Below are positions 24,899 through 33,777 of a DNA stretch of 64,000 nt, in pieces. This DNA comes from Phenylobacterium hankyongense (lineage in GTDB: Bacteria > Pseudomonadota > Alphaproteobacteria > Caulobacterales > Caulobacteraceae). The notes beneath the pieces were generated by a model. That model saw only the letters and a program-made list of their open reading frames with translations. It was not told the origin of the DNA and made no database searches. The stretch is taken from assembly GCF_003254505.1 (NCBI RefSeq), contig NZ_QFYP01000001.1:3743649-3807648 (forward strand), read 5' to 3'. Made by a program: the position numbers and the translations under genes. How positions within the stretch are numbered: the stretch's first letter is position 1; each line of letters starts with the position of its first letter.

Positions 24899-25624
24899 AT
24901 GCTTGACCGCACGTTAAATCCGCCGGCCACGGCCCCGCTTTTCGCGCGCGACGACCGCGCCCCCGCAGGCTGGGCGGTTTCGCGCGATCCGGTGGCCTAT
25001 CCCGAGGCGGTGGCGGCCATGGAGGCGCGGGCCGCCGACATCGCCGAAGGCCGCGCCGGCGAACTGGTCTGGCTCCTGGAGCATCCGCCGCTCTACACCG
25101 CCGGCGTCTCCGCCAAGGCCGGCGACCTGCTGCAGCCCGACCGATTCCCGGTCTTCCAGAGCGGCCGCGGCGGGCAGTTCACCTATCACGGCCCCGGACA
25201 GCGGGTGGCCTATGTGATGCTGGACCTGACGCGGCGGCGGCGCGACGTGCGCGCCTTCGTCGCCGCGCTGGAGGCCTGGACCATCGGCGCGCTGGCCCGC
25301 TTCAACGTCCGCGGCGAGGTCCGCGAGGGCCGGGTCGGCGTCTGGGTCGAGCGCAAGGTCCCCGGCCTGCCAACCCGCGAGGACAAGATCGCCGCCATCG
25401 GGGTGAAGCTGCGCCGCTGGGTGTCCTTCCACGGCGTCTCGCTGAACGTCGAGCCGGACCTGACCCACTTCGGCGGCATCGTGCCCTGCGGCGTCACCCA
25501 GCACGGCGTCACCAGCCTGGTGGACCTCGGCCTGCCGGTGACCCTGGACGAAGCCGACGCCGCCCTGCTGGCCAGCTTCCGCGAGGTGTTCGGCGAGGTG
25601 GCCGAGGCGCCGCCGCCTCTCTAG
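24899..25624 (+). CDS. lipB: Octanoyl-[acyl carrier protein]-protein transferase (lipoate biosynthesis)
   Basis: A 241-residue enzyme that moves octanoyl groups from ACP to lipoyl domains, before LipA inserts sulfur. Family marks are [24 protein letters not shown], the catalytic lysine in [15 protein letters not shown], and catalytic C197 in G-I-V-P-C-G-V. GGAG four bases before ATG 24899 supports the start. The C-terminal stop overlaps that of the convergent DUF805 gene. Confidence 0.94.
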   Translation: MLDRTLNPPATAPLFARDDRAPAGWAVSRDPVAYPEAVAAMEARAADIAEGRAGELVWLLEHPPLYTAGVSAKAGDLLQPDRFPVFQSGRGGQFTYHGPGQRVAYVMLDLTRRRRDVRAFVAALEAWTIGALARFNVRGEVREGRVGVWVERKVPGLPTREDKIAAIGVKLRRWVSFHGVSLNVEPDLTHFGGIVPCGVTQHGVTSLVDLGLPVTLDEADAALLASFREVFGEVAEAPPPL

Positions 25625-26034
25625 GCCGCCGCGGCCACGGGGCGCAGCGGGTTGGGGCCATAGCGGTTGGTCCCCGGCTCGCCGGCCAGCACGCCCAGCT
25701 CGACCGCCGCCCAGATCAGCACCAGGACGAACAGGAAGTTGAAGAAGCCGTTGGGGTGCGGCCAGACCGCGAGGGTGGCGAACAGGATCGCCGCCGCCCA
25801 CCAGCCGGAGCGCCCGCGGTCGTGCAGCCGCTTGGAGAGCACGCAGGCCCCGCAATAGAACAGCGCCGGATAGGCCAGCCAGCCGGTCAGCCAGTGCAGG
25901 GTCGGCCCGACGATCGCCTCGTACAGGGCGGCGACGGCGATCAGGATGGCGGCGGCCACCAGCGAGGGCGTCCGCGCCGCCCGCCCCTCGGCGGAGAAGA
26001 ACAGCTCCGCCCAATCGATCTGGCCGTTCATCAC
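25621..26034 (-). CDS. DUF805 membrane protein
   Basis: A 137-residue protein with four hydrophobic segments (about 23-42, 49-67, 82-96 and 100-118). DUF805 marks are the opening [14 protein letters not shown] and the conserved [12 protein letters not shown] between segments two and three. Such proteins are common inner-membrane proteins of unknown role. It lies 40 bases downstream of pccA on the same strand and may be co-transcribed. Confidence 0.82.
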   Translation of the reverse strand: MMNGQIDWAELFFSAEGRAARTPSLVAAAILIAVAALYEAIVGPTLHWLTGWLAYPALFYCGACVLSKRLHDRGRSGWWAAAILFATLAVWPHPNGFFNFLFVLVLIWAAVELGVLAGEPGTNRYGPNPLRPVAAAA

Positions 26035-26074
26035 CGCTCCCTGTCCGACGCACGCACTATAGCGAGCTTCGCCG

Positions 26075-28054
26075 TCAGGCGAACTCCACCAGCACTTCGT
26101 CGGCCGCGACGCTGTCGCCGGCCTTGGCGTTCACCGCCTTGACCGTGCCGTCGCGCTCGGCGCGGATGATGTTCTGCATCTTCATGGCCTCGATGACCGC
26201 CACCGGCTCGCCGGCGCGGACCTCCTGGCCGAGGGTGACGTCGAGGGTCACCACCAGGCCCGGCATCGGCGAGAGCACCATCTTCGAGGTGTCGGCGGCG
26301 GTCTTCGGCGGCAGCTTCTCGTGCAGCTCGGCCGAGCGCGGGGTGAGCACCAGCACATGGGCCTGGGCGGCGCGGTGGCGGATCATGAAGCCCTCCGCCG
26401 CCGGCTTGACCTGCACGGTGAAGGCCCGGCCGTCGAGGACGCCGGAGAAGGTCGGCTTGCCCGGCCGCCACTCGATCCCGTCCAGCCGCAGCGTGCGGTC
26501 CTCGTCGACGAAGGCGATGGTGAAGCCGGCGTCGCCGTTGGTCACCCGCACCGGGCGGCGCTCGCCGGCCTCGACGACGATCCAGTCCTGCCTGAGCAGC
26601 TCCGGCGCGGCGCGGCGTGTGATGGTGCGGTGCATGGCGCAGGCCACCGCCGCCATCACGTCGCGCTGGAACGCGGTGGGTGCGGTCCCATGGAAGCCGT
26701 CCGGGAACTCGTCCTTGATGTAGTTGGTGGAGAGCTGGCCGGAGCGGAACCGCTCCTGGTCCATCACCGCGGCCAGGAACGGGATGTTCTGGCCCAGGCC
26801 CTCGATGTGGAAGTCCTCCAGCGCCCGGCCCATGGCGTCGATGGCCGCCAGCCGCTCGGGCGCCCAGGTCGACAGCTTGGAGATCATCGGGTCGTAGTAC
26901 ATCGAGATCTCGTCGCCTTCGCGCACGCCGGCGTCGTTGCGCACCTTGGCGCCGTGAACGTCGCCCTCCTGCGGCGGGTCGTAGCGCACCAGCCGCCCGA
27001 TCGACGGCAGGAAGCCGCGGTAGGGGTCTTCGGCGTAGATCCGGCTCTCGATCGCCCAGCCGTTGATCGTCAGCTCCTGCTGGGCGAAGGGAAGCGGCTC
27101 GCCGTAGGCCGAGCGGATCATCTGCTCCACCAGGTCGACGCCGGTGATCAGTTCGGTGACCGGGTGCTCCACCTGTAGGCGCGTGTTCATCTCCAGGAAG
27201 AAGAAGCTCTTGTCCTGCCCGGCCACGAACTCGACGGTGCCGGCGCTGTCGTAGTCGACCGCCTGGGCCAGCCGCACCGCCTGCTCGCCCATGGCGGCGC
27301 GGGTGTCGGTGTCGAGCAACGGGCTCGGCGCCTCTTCGATGACCTTCTGGTTGCGCCGCTGGATCGAGCATTCGCGCTCGAACAGGTGGACCACGTGGCC
27401 GTGCTTGTCGCCCAGCACCTGGATCTCGATGTGGCGCGGGCTTTCGATGAACTTCTCGATGAAGATCCGGTCGTCGCCGAAGCTGGCCTTGGCCTCGGCC
27501 TTCACCGCCGGGAAGCCTTCCTCGACGTCCTGGCGGTTCCAGGCCACCCGGATGCCCTTGCCGCCGCCGCCGGCCGAAGCCTTGATCATCACCGGATAGC
27601 CGATCTCCTCGGAGATCCGAATCGCGTGCGCGGTGTCGTCGATCTCGCCGACGTGGCCGGGCACGGTGGAGACGCCGGCGGCCTGGGCGAACTTCTTGGA
27701 TTCGATCTTGTCGCCCATCGCCTCGATGGCGCGGGGATTGGGGCCGATGAAGACGATCCCCTCCTCGGCCAGGCGGCGGGCGAAGCCGGCGTTCTCCGAC
27801 AGGAAGCCGAAGCCCGGGTGCACCGCCTCGGCGCCCGTCTCGCGCACCGCAGCGACGATCTTGTCGGCCACCAGATAGGACTGCGCGGCCGGCGCCTCGC
27901 CGATGAACACCGTCTCGTCGGCCATCTCCACGGCCAGGGAGTCGGCGTCCGCCTCGGAATAGACCACCACCGTGGCGATCCCCATTCGCCGGCAGGTCTT
28001 GATGATGCGCACCGCGATCTCGCCGCGGTTGGCGATCAGGATCTTCGAGAACAT
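26075..28054 (-). CDS. pccA: Propionyl-CoA carboxylase, alpha (biotin carboxylase) subunit
   Basis: A 659-residue acyl-CoA carboxylase alpha chain. Residues 1-450 form the biotin carboxylase (I-A-N-R-G-E-I-A-V-R-I, ATP grasp loop K-A-S-A-G-G-G-G-K-G, E-M-N-T-R-L-Q-V-E-H), a linker domain follows, and the C-terminal biotinyl domain has K625 in E-A-M-K-M-Q-N. With the beta chain (pccB, 31358-32884) it carboxylates propionyl-CoA to methylmalonyl-CoA, feeding odd-chain and branched-chain breakdown products into the TCA cycle. Length and the presence of a PccB-type partner support propionyl- rather than methylcrotonyl-CoA. It is separated from pccB by four unrelated genes. Confidence 0.88.
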   Translation of the reverse strand: MFSKILIANRGEIAVRIIKTCRRMGIATVVVYSEADADSLAVEMADETVFIGEAPAAQSYLVADKIVAAVRETGAEAVHPGFGFLSENAGFARRLAEEGIVFIGPNPRAIEAMGDKIESKKFAQAAGVSTVPGHVGEIDDTAHAIRISEEIGYPVMIKASAGGGGKGIRVAWNRQDVEEGFPAVKAEAKASFGDDRIFIEKFIESPRHIEIQVLGDKHGHVVHLFERECSIQRRNQKVIEEAPSPLLDTDTRAAMGEQAVRLAQAVDYDSAGTVEFVAGQDKSFFFLEMNTRLQVEHPVTELITGVDLVEQMIRSAYGEPLPFAQQELTINGWAIESRIYAEDPYRGFLPSIGRLVRYDPPQEGDVHGAKVRNDAGVREGDEISMYYDPMISKLSTWAPERLAAIDAMGRALEDFHIEGLGQNIPFLAAVMDQERFRSGQLSTNYIKDEFPDGFHGTAPTAFQRDVMAAVACAMHRTITRRAAPELLRQDWIVVEAGERRPVRVTNGDAGFTIAFVDEDRTLRLDGIEWRPGKPTFSGVLDGRAFTVQVKPAAEGFMIRHRAAQAHVLVLTPRSAELHEKLPPKTAADTSKMVLSPMPGLVVTLDVTLGQEVRAGEPVAVIEAMKMQNIIRAERDGTVKAVNAKAGDSVAADEVLVEFA

Positions 28055-28166
28055 CAGGCGCGCCTCGCCGCAGCGGGCCCGGGCGGTGTCGTCGTCACCA
28101 AGCTTTGAGTCTCCCTAAGGCCTTCGAGTCTTCCGAACGGAAGGGCGCGACCTTAGATTGGCGGCC

Positions 28167-28700
28167 ATGAGCACGCCAGCCGTCTCCCCGTCCGGTTTCG
28201 ACCTGACCCCGCCTACCCCCGAGGAACGCAAGCGCCTGGAGGCCTCGCTGACCCGCGAGGAGGCCGAGGTGCTGCTGCACCATGGCACCGAGGCGCCGTT
28301 CTGCGGCGGCCTGCTCGATCAGAAGGACGACGGCGTCTACTGCTGCCGCCTCTGCGGCCTGCCGCTGTTCGAGCACAAGACCAAGTTCGAGAGCGGCACC
28401 GGCTGGCCGTCGTTCTGGGCGCCCTTCGACGAGACCCACGTCACGGCGATCAGGGACGTCTCCTACGGCATGGTCCGCATCGAGACGACCTGCGCGCGCT
28501 GCGGCAGCCACCAGGGCCACGTCTTCCCCGACGGCCCGCCGCCGACCCGGCTGCGCTACTGCATCAACTCGGTGTCGCTGGAGTTCGTCCCCGGCGGCGC
28601 GCCGCTGCCCGACCGGCTCGGCCGCGGCGAGTCCTTCCCCTCGCCGTCCGGGGCCTCTTCCTCGATCTCCTCGGCGATGGCGCCCTCCGGCAACGGGTGA
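28167..28700 (+). CDS. msrB: Peptide methionine-(R)-sulfoxide reductase
   Basis: A 177-residue MsrB that repairs oxidised methionine. Zinc-binding pairs C-C-R-L-C-G and C-A-R-C-G-S-H are present, together with S-G-T-G-W-P-S-F, G-H-V-F-P-D-G and catalytic C132 in R-Y-C-I-N-S. ATG 28167 is chosen over ATG 28158. The core ends near residue 145; the last 30 or so residues are Ser/Gly-rich and are encoded in the 145-base region shared with the convergent ion channel gene, so they are probably a non-conserved tail. Confidence 0.92.
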   Translation: MSTPAVSPSGFDLTPPTPEERKRLEASLTREEAEVLLHHGTEAPFCGGLLDQKDDGVYCCRLCGLPLFEHKTKFESGTGWPSFWAPFDETHVTAIRDVSYGMVRIETTCARCGSHQGHVFPDGPPPTRLRYCINSVSLEFVPGGAPLPDRLGRGESFPSPSGASSSISSAMAPSGNG

Positions 28701-29131
28701 CCTTCGTCGGTCTGCAGGATCCGGTGCAGGGTCTGGAACAGGAAGGCCGTCGACCAGCCCAGCAGCAGCATGCCGTTGAGCGATTCCAGGGCCGGCAGCA
28801 GCCGCCAGCCCTCGGGCGTCTGCACGCCGGGCCAGCCGGCCGTGGAATAGGCGCCGGCCGACAGGTAGAGCGCCTTCTCCCAGCCGTGGGTGGCGTGCAG
28901 CAGCTGGTAGGCGGCGGCGTAGAGCCAGACCTCCGCCCCGTGCAGCGCGAACAGCCCCGTGGCGATGCCCAGCGGCACGAGCATCCGATCGAGGGCGAGC
29001 CAGGGCGTCCGGAAATGCTTGATATGCAGCTGCGTGAGCTTGATCAGCCCCATCAGGCCGAGCAGGTGCATGATCACGGTCGCGACCACCATGACGAAGG
29101 CCGCCAGTAGTGCGCGCTCCAGGTCGTTCAT
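28556..29131 (-). CDS. Two-helix ion channel family membrane protein
   Basis: A 191-residue membrane protein. A hydrophobic segment at about 8-30 is followed by a second at about 48-66, a re-entrant pore-like stretch (Y-L-S-A-G-A-Y-S-T-A-G-W-P-G) and a last helix at about 117-135 (G-M-L-L-L-G-W-S-T-A-F-L-F). The order resembles the potassium-channel pore family, but the selectivity filter T-x-G-Y-G is not present in normal form (S-T-A-G-W), so ion choice is unknown. The charged C-terminal tail (about 140-191) overlaps msrB by 145 bases on the opposite strand. Confidence 0.65.
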   Translation of the reverse strand: MNDLERALLAAFVMVVATVIMHLLGLMGLIKLTQLHIKHFRTPWLALDRMLVPLGIATGLFALHGAEVWLYAAAYQLLHATHGWEKALYLSAGAYSTAGWPGVQTPEGWRLLPALESLNGMLLLGWSTAFLFQTLHRILQTDEGHPLPEGAIAEEIEEEAPDGEGKDSPRPSRSGSGAPPGTNSSDTELMQ

Positions 29132-29263
29132 GAGCGCTCCTGCGTCGCCATCGGAGCTTGAGCGTCCGCGGCGTCAGGCGGTTCCCATGCGAGGATCCGC
29201 CCTGCGAGCGCGACCGGAGGCCGGGGTTTAGCGTTCCCTCCACGGAATTTGCGGAGGCCCGCC

Positions 29264-30061
29264 ATGAACCTCACCCCCACCGAAGCCAGGGCCCGGGCCG
29301 ACGAGGTCCGCGAGACCAGCCTGACCATCCTGCGCGGCCTGATCCCGGTCGCCACCATCGACGCCTGGAACGAGGCCTTCCAGCCGCTCCTGAATGCCGC
29401 CATCGCGCGGGAGGGCGACGACCCGAACCGCGGCGCCAACCGCCACTACGTCACCCTGCCCTTCCAGGACCTCTGGGCCGACGCCGGCATCATCGACAAC
29501 GACGCCATCATGGCCGTGGTCGAGGAGCTCGTGGGCGCGGACGGCGTCATGTGCCAGCTGGCGAGCGACACCCCGCTGATCGGCTCGGACTATCAGGACC
29601 TGCACCGCGACACCCAGCTGCTGTTCCCGGAGAGCGGTGCGGAGACCCCGCCCTACCAGCTGGCGGTGAACTTCGCCCTGGTGGACGTCACCGACGAGAA
29701 CGGCCCGATGGAGTACGCGCCCGGCACCCACATGACCGCCAAGGCCGAGGGCATGCGCCGCATCGAGAGCGGCGAGGTCCCGCTGGTACGCGCCTACATG
29801 AACCGCGGCGACGTGATGATCCGCGACGTGCGCCATATCCACCGCGGCACGCCAAACCGCACCGCGGTCCCGCGGCCGATGGTGGTGATCGGCTACTCCC
29901 GGCGCTGGCTGTATCGGCCGGAGGTCAACATCCGCGTGCCCGCCGAGGTGCTGGTCGGCCTGCCCGAGCGCGCCCGCCGCTGGCTGCGGTTCAACCCGGT
30001 GTTCGAAACCAAGGCCGAAGCCGCCCGGCAGGAAGAGAGCTACCGGGCGTTCGCCTACTAG
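29264..30061 (+). CDS. Phytanoyl-CoA dioxygenase (PhyH) family Fe(II)/2-oxoglutarate oxygenase
   Basis: A 265-residue non-haem iron oxygenase. Iron ligands are H-x-D in L-H-R-D-T-Q (near residue 115) and the distal histidine in R-H-I-H-R-G-T-P-N-R (near 200), followed by the R that binds 2-oxoglutarate. N-G-P-M-E-Y-A-P-G-T-H-M is typical of PhyH. The substrate cannot be told from sequence. GCGGAGG lies six bases before ATG 29264, which is chosen over ATG 29249. Divergent from the ion channel gene. Confidence 0.82.
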   Translation: MNLTPTEARARADEVRETSLTILRGLIPVATIDAWNEAFQPLLNAAIAREGDDPNRGANRHYVTLPFQDLWADAGIIDNDAIMAVVEELVGADGVMCQLASDTPLIGSDYQDLHRDTQLLFPESGAETPPYQLAVNFALVDVTDENGPMEYAPGTHMTAKAEGMRRIESGEVPLVRAYMNRGDVMIRDVRHIHRGTPNRTAVPRPMVVIGYSRRWLYRPEVNIRVPAEVLVGLPERARRWLRFNPVFETKAEAARQEESYRAFAY

Positions 30062-30074
30062 CCGTCGGGCCGCC

Positions 30075-31265
30075 TCAGGTCTTCTTGCCGGCCGTGGACT
30101 GGCCGCCGCCGACGCCGCCGGAGGCGTTGGCGGTCGGGTCATCCTTGCGCATCTGCGATTCCAGCACGCTGTCGCCGTAGCCGCTGGCCGGACTGGTCAG
30201 GAAGCTCCCGCGGTCGACCCGCAGGTTGTTCTGCACGTGGTTGACGCCGGAGATGTCCTCCACCACCCGCTCGGCCCGGTGCTTGGCCTCGCGGTTCTCC
30301 ACCGTACCCGACAAGGTGATCTCCCCGCCGGAGACGGTGATGGTGATGTTGGTGGCGTCGAGCCAGCTGTCGTCGGTGAGCCGCTCGTGCGCCTCCTCGT
30401 TAATCCGCTCGTCCGGGCGTTTGTAGTTCTTCGGCCCCAGGCCGCGGCGGCCGCGGTCGGCTTCCATGATGCGGTGTTCGCGCTCGTAGTCGTTGCGTTC
30501 GTCGGGGCGGCTGCCGTGCATCAGGTGGTCGCCCTTGAACCAGCTGGAGATCCGCTCGCCGGCCTTGCGCATGAACTCGACGCCTTCGCCGCCGCGGTTG
30601 TCGCCGCCGCGCTCGTCCCAGCGCTCGCGGTCGCGACCCATCGGACCGCGCCCGGCGTCGCCGTAGCCGCGCTCGTAGTCGTAGCCGCCGGTGCCGCCGG
30701 AAGCCCGCCGGTCGCTGGTCGGGCCGGTGCGCTCCGGGTAGCCGCCGGCCCCGCCTGGGCCGCCGGAATTGCGGGCGTCGTAGCCGCGCGGCACGTCGCC
30801 GTATTCGACGCCGCCCTGGCCGTATTCCTCGCGGTAGATCGGCTCGCGCTCGTCGTCGCCGTAGAAGCGGCCGCCGCCGGTGTAGTCCTGGGGCGCGATC
30901 CGCGGCGCCGGGCCGCGATAGCCGCCGCCCTGGCGTCCGGTCGATTGGTAGCCGGCGGGCCGGCCGGCCCCGCCGCTGCGGCCATAGCTCTCGCCGCCGC
31001 CATAGGCGCCGCCGCCGGCGGTTACACCCGTGCCACGCGTGTAGTTGGCGCCGGTCTCGCGCTCCCCGAACACCCGGTCACGATCGGATCCGCCGCGCGG
31101 CACGCCACGGGTGGCGTCGTCGTCCTGGTCCCAGCTGCGCGCCTCGCCGGGGCCGGCCGCATAGTCCTCGCCGCCGTAGTCGCCGCCGCGGCCGTACTGC
31201 TCCGACCGGCGCCGGTCGCGCTCCCGCATCTGGCGCTCGCGCTCTTCCGTCCACTTGTCGGCCAT
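30075..31265 (-). CDS. BON-domain protein with long low-complexity N-terminus
   Basis: A 396-residue protein. Residues 1-230 are Gly/Arg/Tyr/Asp-rich and disordered-looking, with many R-D-R and G-G-Y repeats. A BON domain lies at about 300-355 (D-D-S-W-L-D-A-T-N-I-T-I-T-V, G-E-I-T-L-S-G-T-V-E-N, A-E-R-V-V-E-D-I-S-G-V). BON domains bind phospholipid surfaces, as in OsmY. No signal peptide is visible. Such proteins are often general-stress genes, and a GGAAC-N16-GGTT element lies upstream. Function beyond that is unknown. Confidence 0.78.
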   Translation of the reverse strand: MADKWTEERERQMRERDRRRSEQYGRGGDYGGEDYAAGPGEARSWDQDDDATRGVPRGGSDRDRVFGERETGANYTRGTGVTAGGGAYGGGESYGRSGGAGRPAGYQSTGRQGGGYRGPAPRIAPQDYTGGGRFYGDDEREPIYREEYGQGGVEYGDVPRGYDARNSGGPGGAGGYPERTGPTSDRRASGGTGGYDYERGYGDAGRGPMGRDRERWDERGGDNRGGEGVEFMRKAGERISSWFKGDHLMHGSRPDERNDYEREHRIMEADRGRRGLGPKNYKRPDERINEEAHERLTDDSWLDATNITITVSGGEITLSGTVENREAKHRAERVVEDISGVNHVQNNLRVDRGSFLTSPASGYGDSVLESQMRKDDPTANASGGVGGGQSTAGKKT

Positions 31266-31318
31266 GACGCAGTCCTCCGCTCTTGCTGAGTTTCTTGGGC
31301 ATCTCGCCCTGAGGGCGA

Positions 31319-31343
31319 AACCCGAAGCTGCGGCGGTTGTTCC
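31319..31343 (-). promoter_or_regulatory. Candidate EcfG/SigT (general stress) promoter of the BON-domain gene
   Basis: Minus strand: GGAAC at 31343-31339, 16 bases, GGTT at 31322-31319, against the EcfG consensus GGAAC-N16/17-CGTT. One -10 base departs. It lies 54 bases before the BON gene start, and BON-domain genes are common in the alphaproteobacterial general stress response. Confidence 0.4.
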
Positions 31344-31357
31344 GGCGGCGCGGTCGC

Positions 31358-32884
31358 TCAGAGCGGAATGTTGTCGTGCTTCTTCCAGGGGTTGGTCAGC
31401 TGCTTGCCGGCCAGGTTCTTCAGCGCCTTGACGATGCGCCGGCGGGTGCCGTGCGGCATGATCACGTCGTCGATGTAGCCGCGCGAGGCGGCGACGAACG
31501 GGTTGGCGAAGCGGGCCTTGTATTCGGCCTCGGCTTCGACCAGCTGCTCGGGGCTCTGGTTGCGGAAGATGATCTCCACCGCGCCCTTGGATCCCATCAC
31601 CGCGATCTCGGCGGTGGGCCAGGCGTAGTTGATGTCGCCGCGGATGTGCTTGGAGCTCATCACGTCGTAGGCGCCGCCGTAGGCCTTGCGGGTGATCAGG
31701 GTGATCTTCGGCACCGTGGCCTCGGCGAACGCGAACAACAGCTTGGCGCCATGGCGGATCAGCCCGCCCTGCTCCTGCTTGGTGCCCGGCATGAAGCCCG
31801 GCACGTCGACGAAGGTGATGATCGGGATCTCGAAGGCGTCGCAGAAGCGCACGAACCGCGCGCCCTTGCGGCTGGCGTCGATGTCCAGCACCCCGGCCAG
31901 CGCCAGCGGCTGGTTGGCGACGATGCCCACCGGCTGGCCGTCCAGGCGCGCGAAGCCGACGACGATGTTCTTGGCGAAGTCCGGGCTGATCTCGAAGAAG
32001 TCGGCCTCGTCGACGACCTTCAGGATCAGCTCCTTCATGTCGTAGGGCTTGTTGGGGTTGGCCGGCACCAGAGTGTCGAGCGACGGCTCGTCGCGATAGG
32101 GCTCGTCGAAGCTCTCGCGCACCGGCGGCTTCTCGCGGTTCGACAGCGGCAGGAAGTCGATCAGCCGGCGGACCTGGGTCAGCGCCTCCAGGTCGTTCTC
32201 GAAGGCCCCGTCGGCGACGCCGGACTTCATGGCGTGCACCCGGTAGCCGCCCAGCTCCTCGTGGCTGACGTCCTCGTGGGTGACCGTCTTCACCACGTCC
32301 GGGCCGGTCACGTACATGTAGGAGGTGTCCTTCACCATGAAGATGAAGTCGGTGATCGCCGGGGAGTAGACGTCGCCGCCGGCGCAGGGGCCCATGATCA
32401 CGCTGATCTGCGGGATGACGCCGGACGCCAGGGTGTTCTCCAGGAAGATGTCGGCGTAGCCCGCCAGGCTCTCGACCCCCTCCTGGATCCGCGCGCCGCC
32501 CGCGTCGAACAGGCCGATGATCGGCGCCCCGACCTTCATCGCCTGGCGCTGGACCTTGAGGATCTTCTGCGCATGAGCGCCCGAAAGAGATCCTCCGAAG
32601 ACCGTGAAATCCTTGGAGAAGACGAACACCACGCGGCCGTTGATCCGGCCCCAGCCGGTGACCACGCCGTCGCCCGGCACCTTCTGCTCGGCCATGCCGA
32701 AGTCGACGGCCCGGTGCTCGACGAACATGTCGAACTCCTCGAACGAGCCCTCGTCCAGCAGCAGGTCGATGCGCTCGCGCGCGGTCAGCTTGCCCTTGGC
32801 GTGCTGCGAGGCGATCCGCTTCTCGCCGCCGCCCAGCTTGGCCGTCTGGCGGCGCTTCTCGAGCTCTTCCAGGATGTGCTTCAC
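31358..32884 (-). CDS. pccB: Propionyl-CoA carboxylase, beta (carboxyltransferase) subunit
   Basis: A 508-residue carboxyltransferase. Two crotonase-like halves are present: the N-half with [20 protein letters not shown] and G-A-R-I-Q-E-G-V, and the C-half with [14 protein letters not shown] and A-Y-G-G-A-Y-D-V-M. The D-V-P-G-F-M-P-G form and length mark PccB. Start GTG 32884 is chosen because the family begins K-H-I-L-E-E-L-E and AGAAGG lies upstream; the open frame continues far upstream without homology. It follows the ATP12 chaperone gene by 59 bases on the same strand. Confidence 0.93.
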   Translation of the reverse strand: MKHILEELEKRRQTAKLGGGEKRIASQHAKGKLTARERIDLLLDEGSFEEFDMFVEHRAVDFGMAEQKVPGDGVVTGWGRINGRVVFVFSKDFTVFGGSLSGAHAQKILKVQRQAMKVGAPIIGLFDAGGARIQEGVESLAGYADIFLENTLASGVIPQISVIMGPCAGGDVYSPAITDFIFMVKDTSYMYVTGPDVVKTVTHEDVSHEELGGYRVHAMKSGVADGAFENDLEALTQVRRLIDFLPLSNREKPPVRESFDEPYRDEPSLDTLVPANPNKPYDMKELILKVVDEADFFEISPDFAKNIVVGFARLDGQPVGIVANQPLALAGVLDIDASRKGARFVRFCDAFEIPIITFVDVPGFMPGTKQEQGGLIRHGAKLLFAFAEATVPKITLITRKAYGGAYDVMSSKHIRGDINYAWPTAEIAVMGSKGAVEIIFRNQSPEQLVEAEAEYKARFANPFVAASRGYIDDVIMPHGTRRRIVKALKNLAGKQLTNPWKKHDNIPL

Positions 32885-32943
32885 GCCCGCGCCCTTCTCT
32901 ACTTGAATCAGAGGGGTAGAGGCGGACGCGGAAGGTGGCAAGG

Positions 32944-33690
32944 TCACGCCGCGGGCGTGAGCGCCCTGAACCACCGCTCCAGCATCTCGGCCTCGCCGCG
33001 CAGGCGTTCGGTGCGCTCGGCCGCCTCGGCGTCGACGCCCCACTGTTCCTCCTGCCAGGACTCGTCCAGGCGGGAGAGCTCGAACGCCTGGTCGCCGGTC
33101 AGCCAGCGGCGCTGGACGCCGATCGCCAGGATCGCCGAGCCGAACAGCGCCGCGCCGAACGCCAGCCCGGCGAGGCCGAAGTCGTCGAGCCCCAGCGCGA
33201 TCGCCCGCACCTCCGCCAGTGTCTCGGCCGGCTGGGCGCGGTGGACGATGCCGGAGGCGCGTACGAAGGACAGCCGCGCCTCCGCCTCGGCGCGCTCCAG
33301 CAGCGGGTTCCAGCGCTCGAACTGGCGGCTGACCAGACCCTCCGGCGACTCGGCGAAATAGAGCAGCAGGTCGGAGCCGGCGTAGTCGGCGATCTGGTCG
33401 GCGGTGGCCTCGCGGGCCTGCGGGATGGAATCCAGCGCGGTGTTGGCGAGCCGCGTCGCGTGCATGGTCGCCAGCTCGATCGTCTCGCCCTGACCGGCCC
33501 ATTCCGCCGCCACCTCATCGGCCAGCGCGCGGGTCGGCAGCACCAGGCGGGCGTTGTGCGGCGTGCGCACGTTACGGCCGTCCAGCAGCACCGTGAAGCC
33601 GCCCCCGTCGGCATGAACGGCGTCGACCACCTCGACGGTCTTGTAGAAGCGCCTGGGCTTGTCGACCGGTTCGTGAAATCCCTTTTGCAA
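32944..33690 (-). CDS. ATP12-family F1-ATPase assembly chaperone
   Basis: A 248-residue protein of the ATP12 family, which in mitochondria binds the F1 alpha subunit before assembly. Family marks are [34 protein letters not shown] and W-N-P-L-L. The frame has no ATG at the family start; TTG 33690 is chosen, with GGAGAG upstream, and would give L-Q-K-G-F-H at the N-terminus. It is upstream of pccB on the same strand and divergent from the DUF1800 gene. Confidence 0.85.
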   Translation of the reverse strand: MQKGFHEPVDKPRRFYKTVEVVDAVHADGGGFTVLLDGRNVRTPHNARLVLPTRALADEVAAEWAGQGETIELATMHATRLANTALDSIPQAREATADQIADYAGSDLLLYFAESPEGLVSRQFERWNPLLERAEAEARLSFVRASGIVHRAQPAETLAEVRAIALGLDDFGLAGLAFGAALFGSAILAIGVQRRWLTGDQAFELSRLDESWQEEQWGVDAEAAERTERLRGEAEMLERWFRALTPAA

Positions 33691-33777
33691 GGCTTCGTCT
33701 CTCCGCTCGCCGACGGAACGCGGCGCATCCGGCGTGGAATGGGGACGAAGACCGAAACGCGCAAGGAGGCATCTCGC

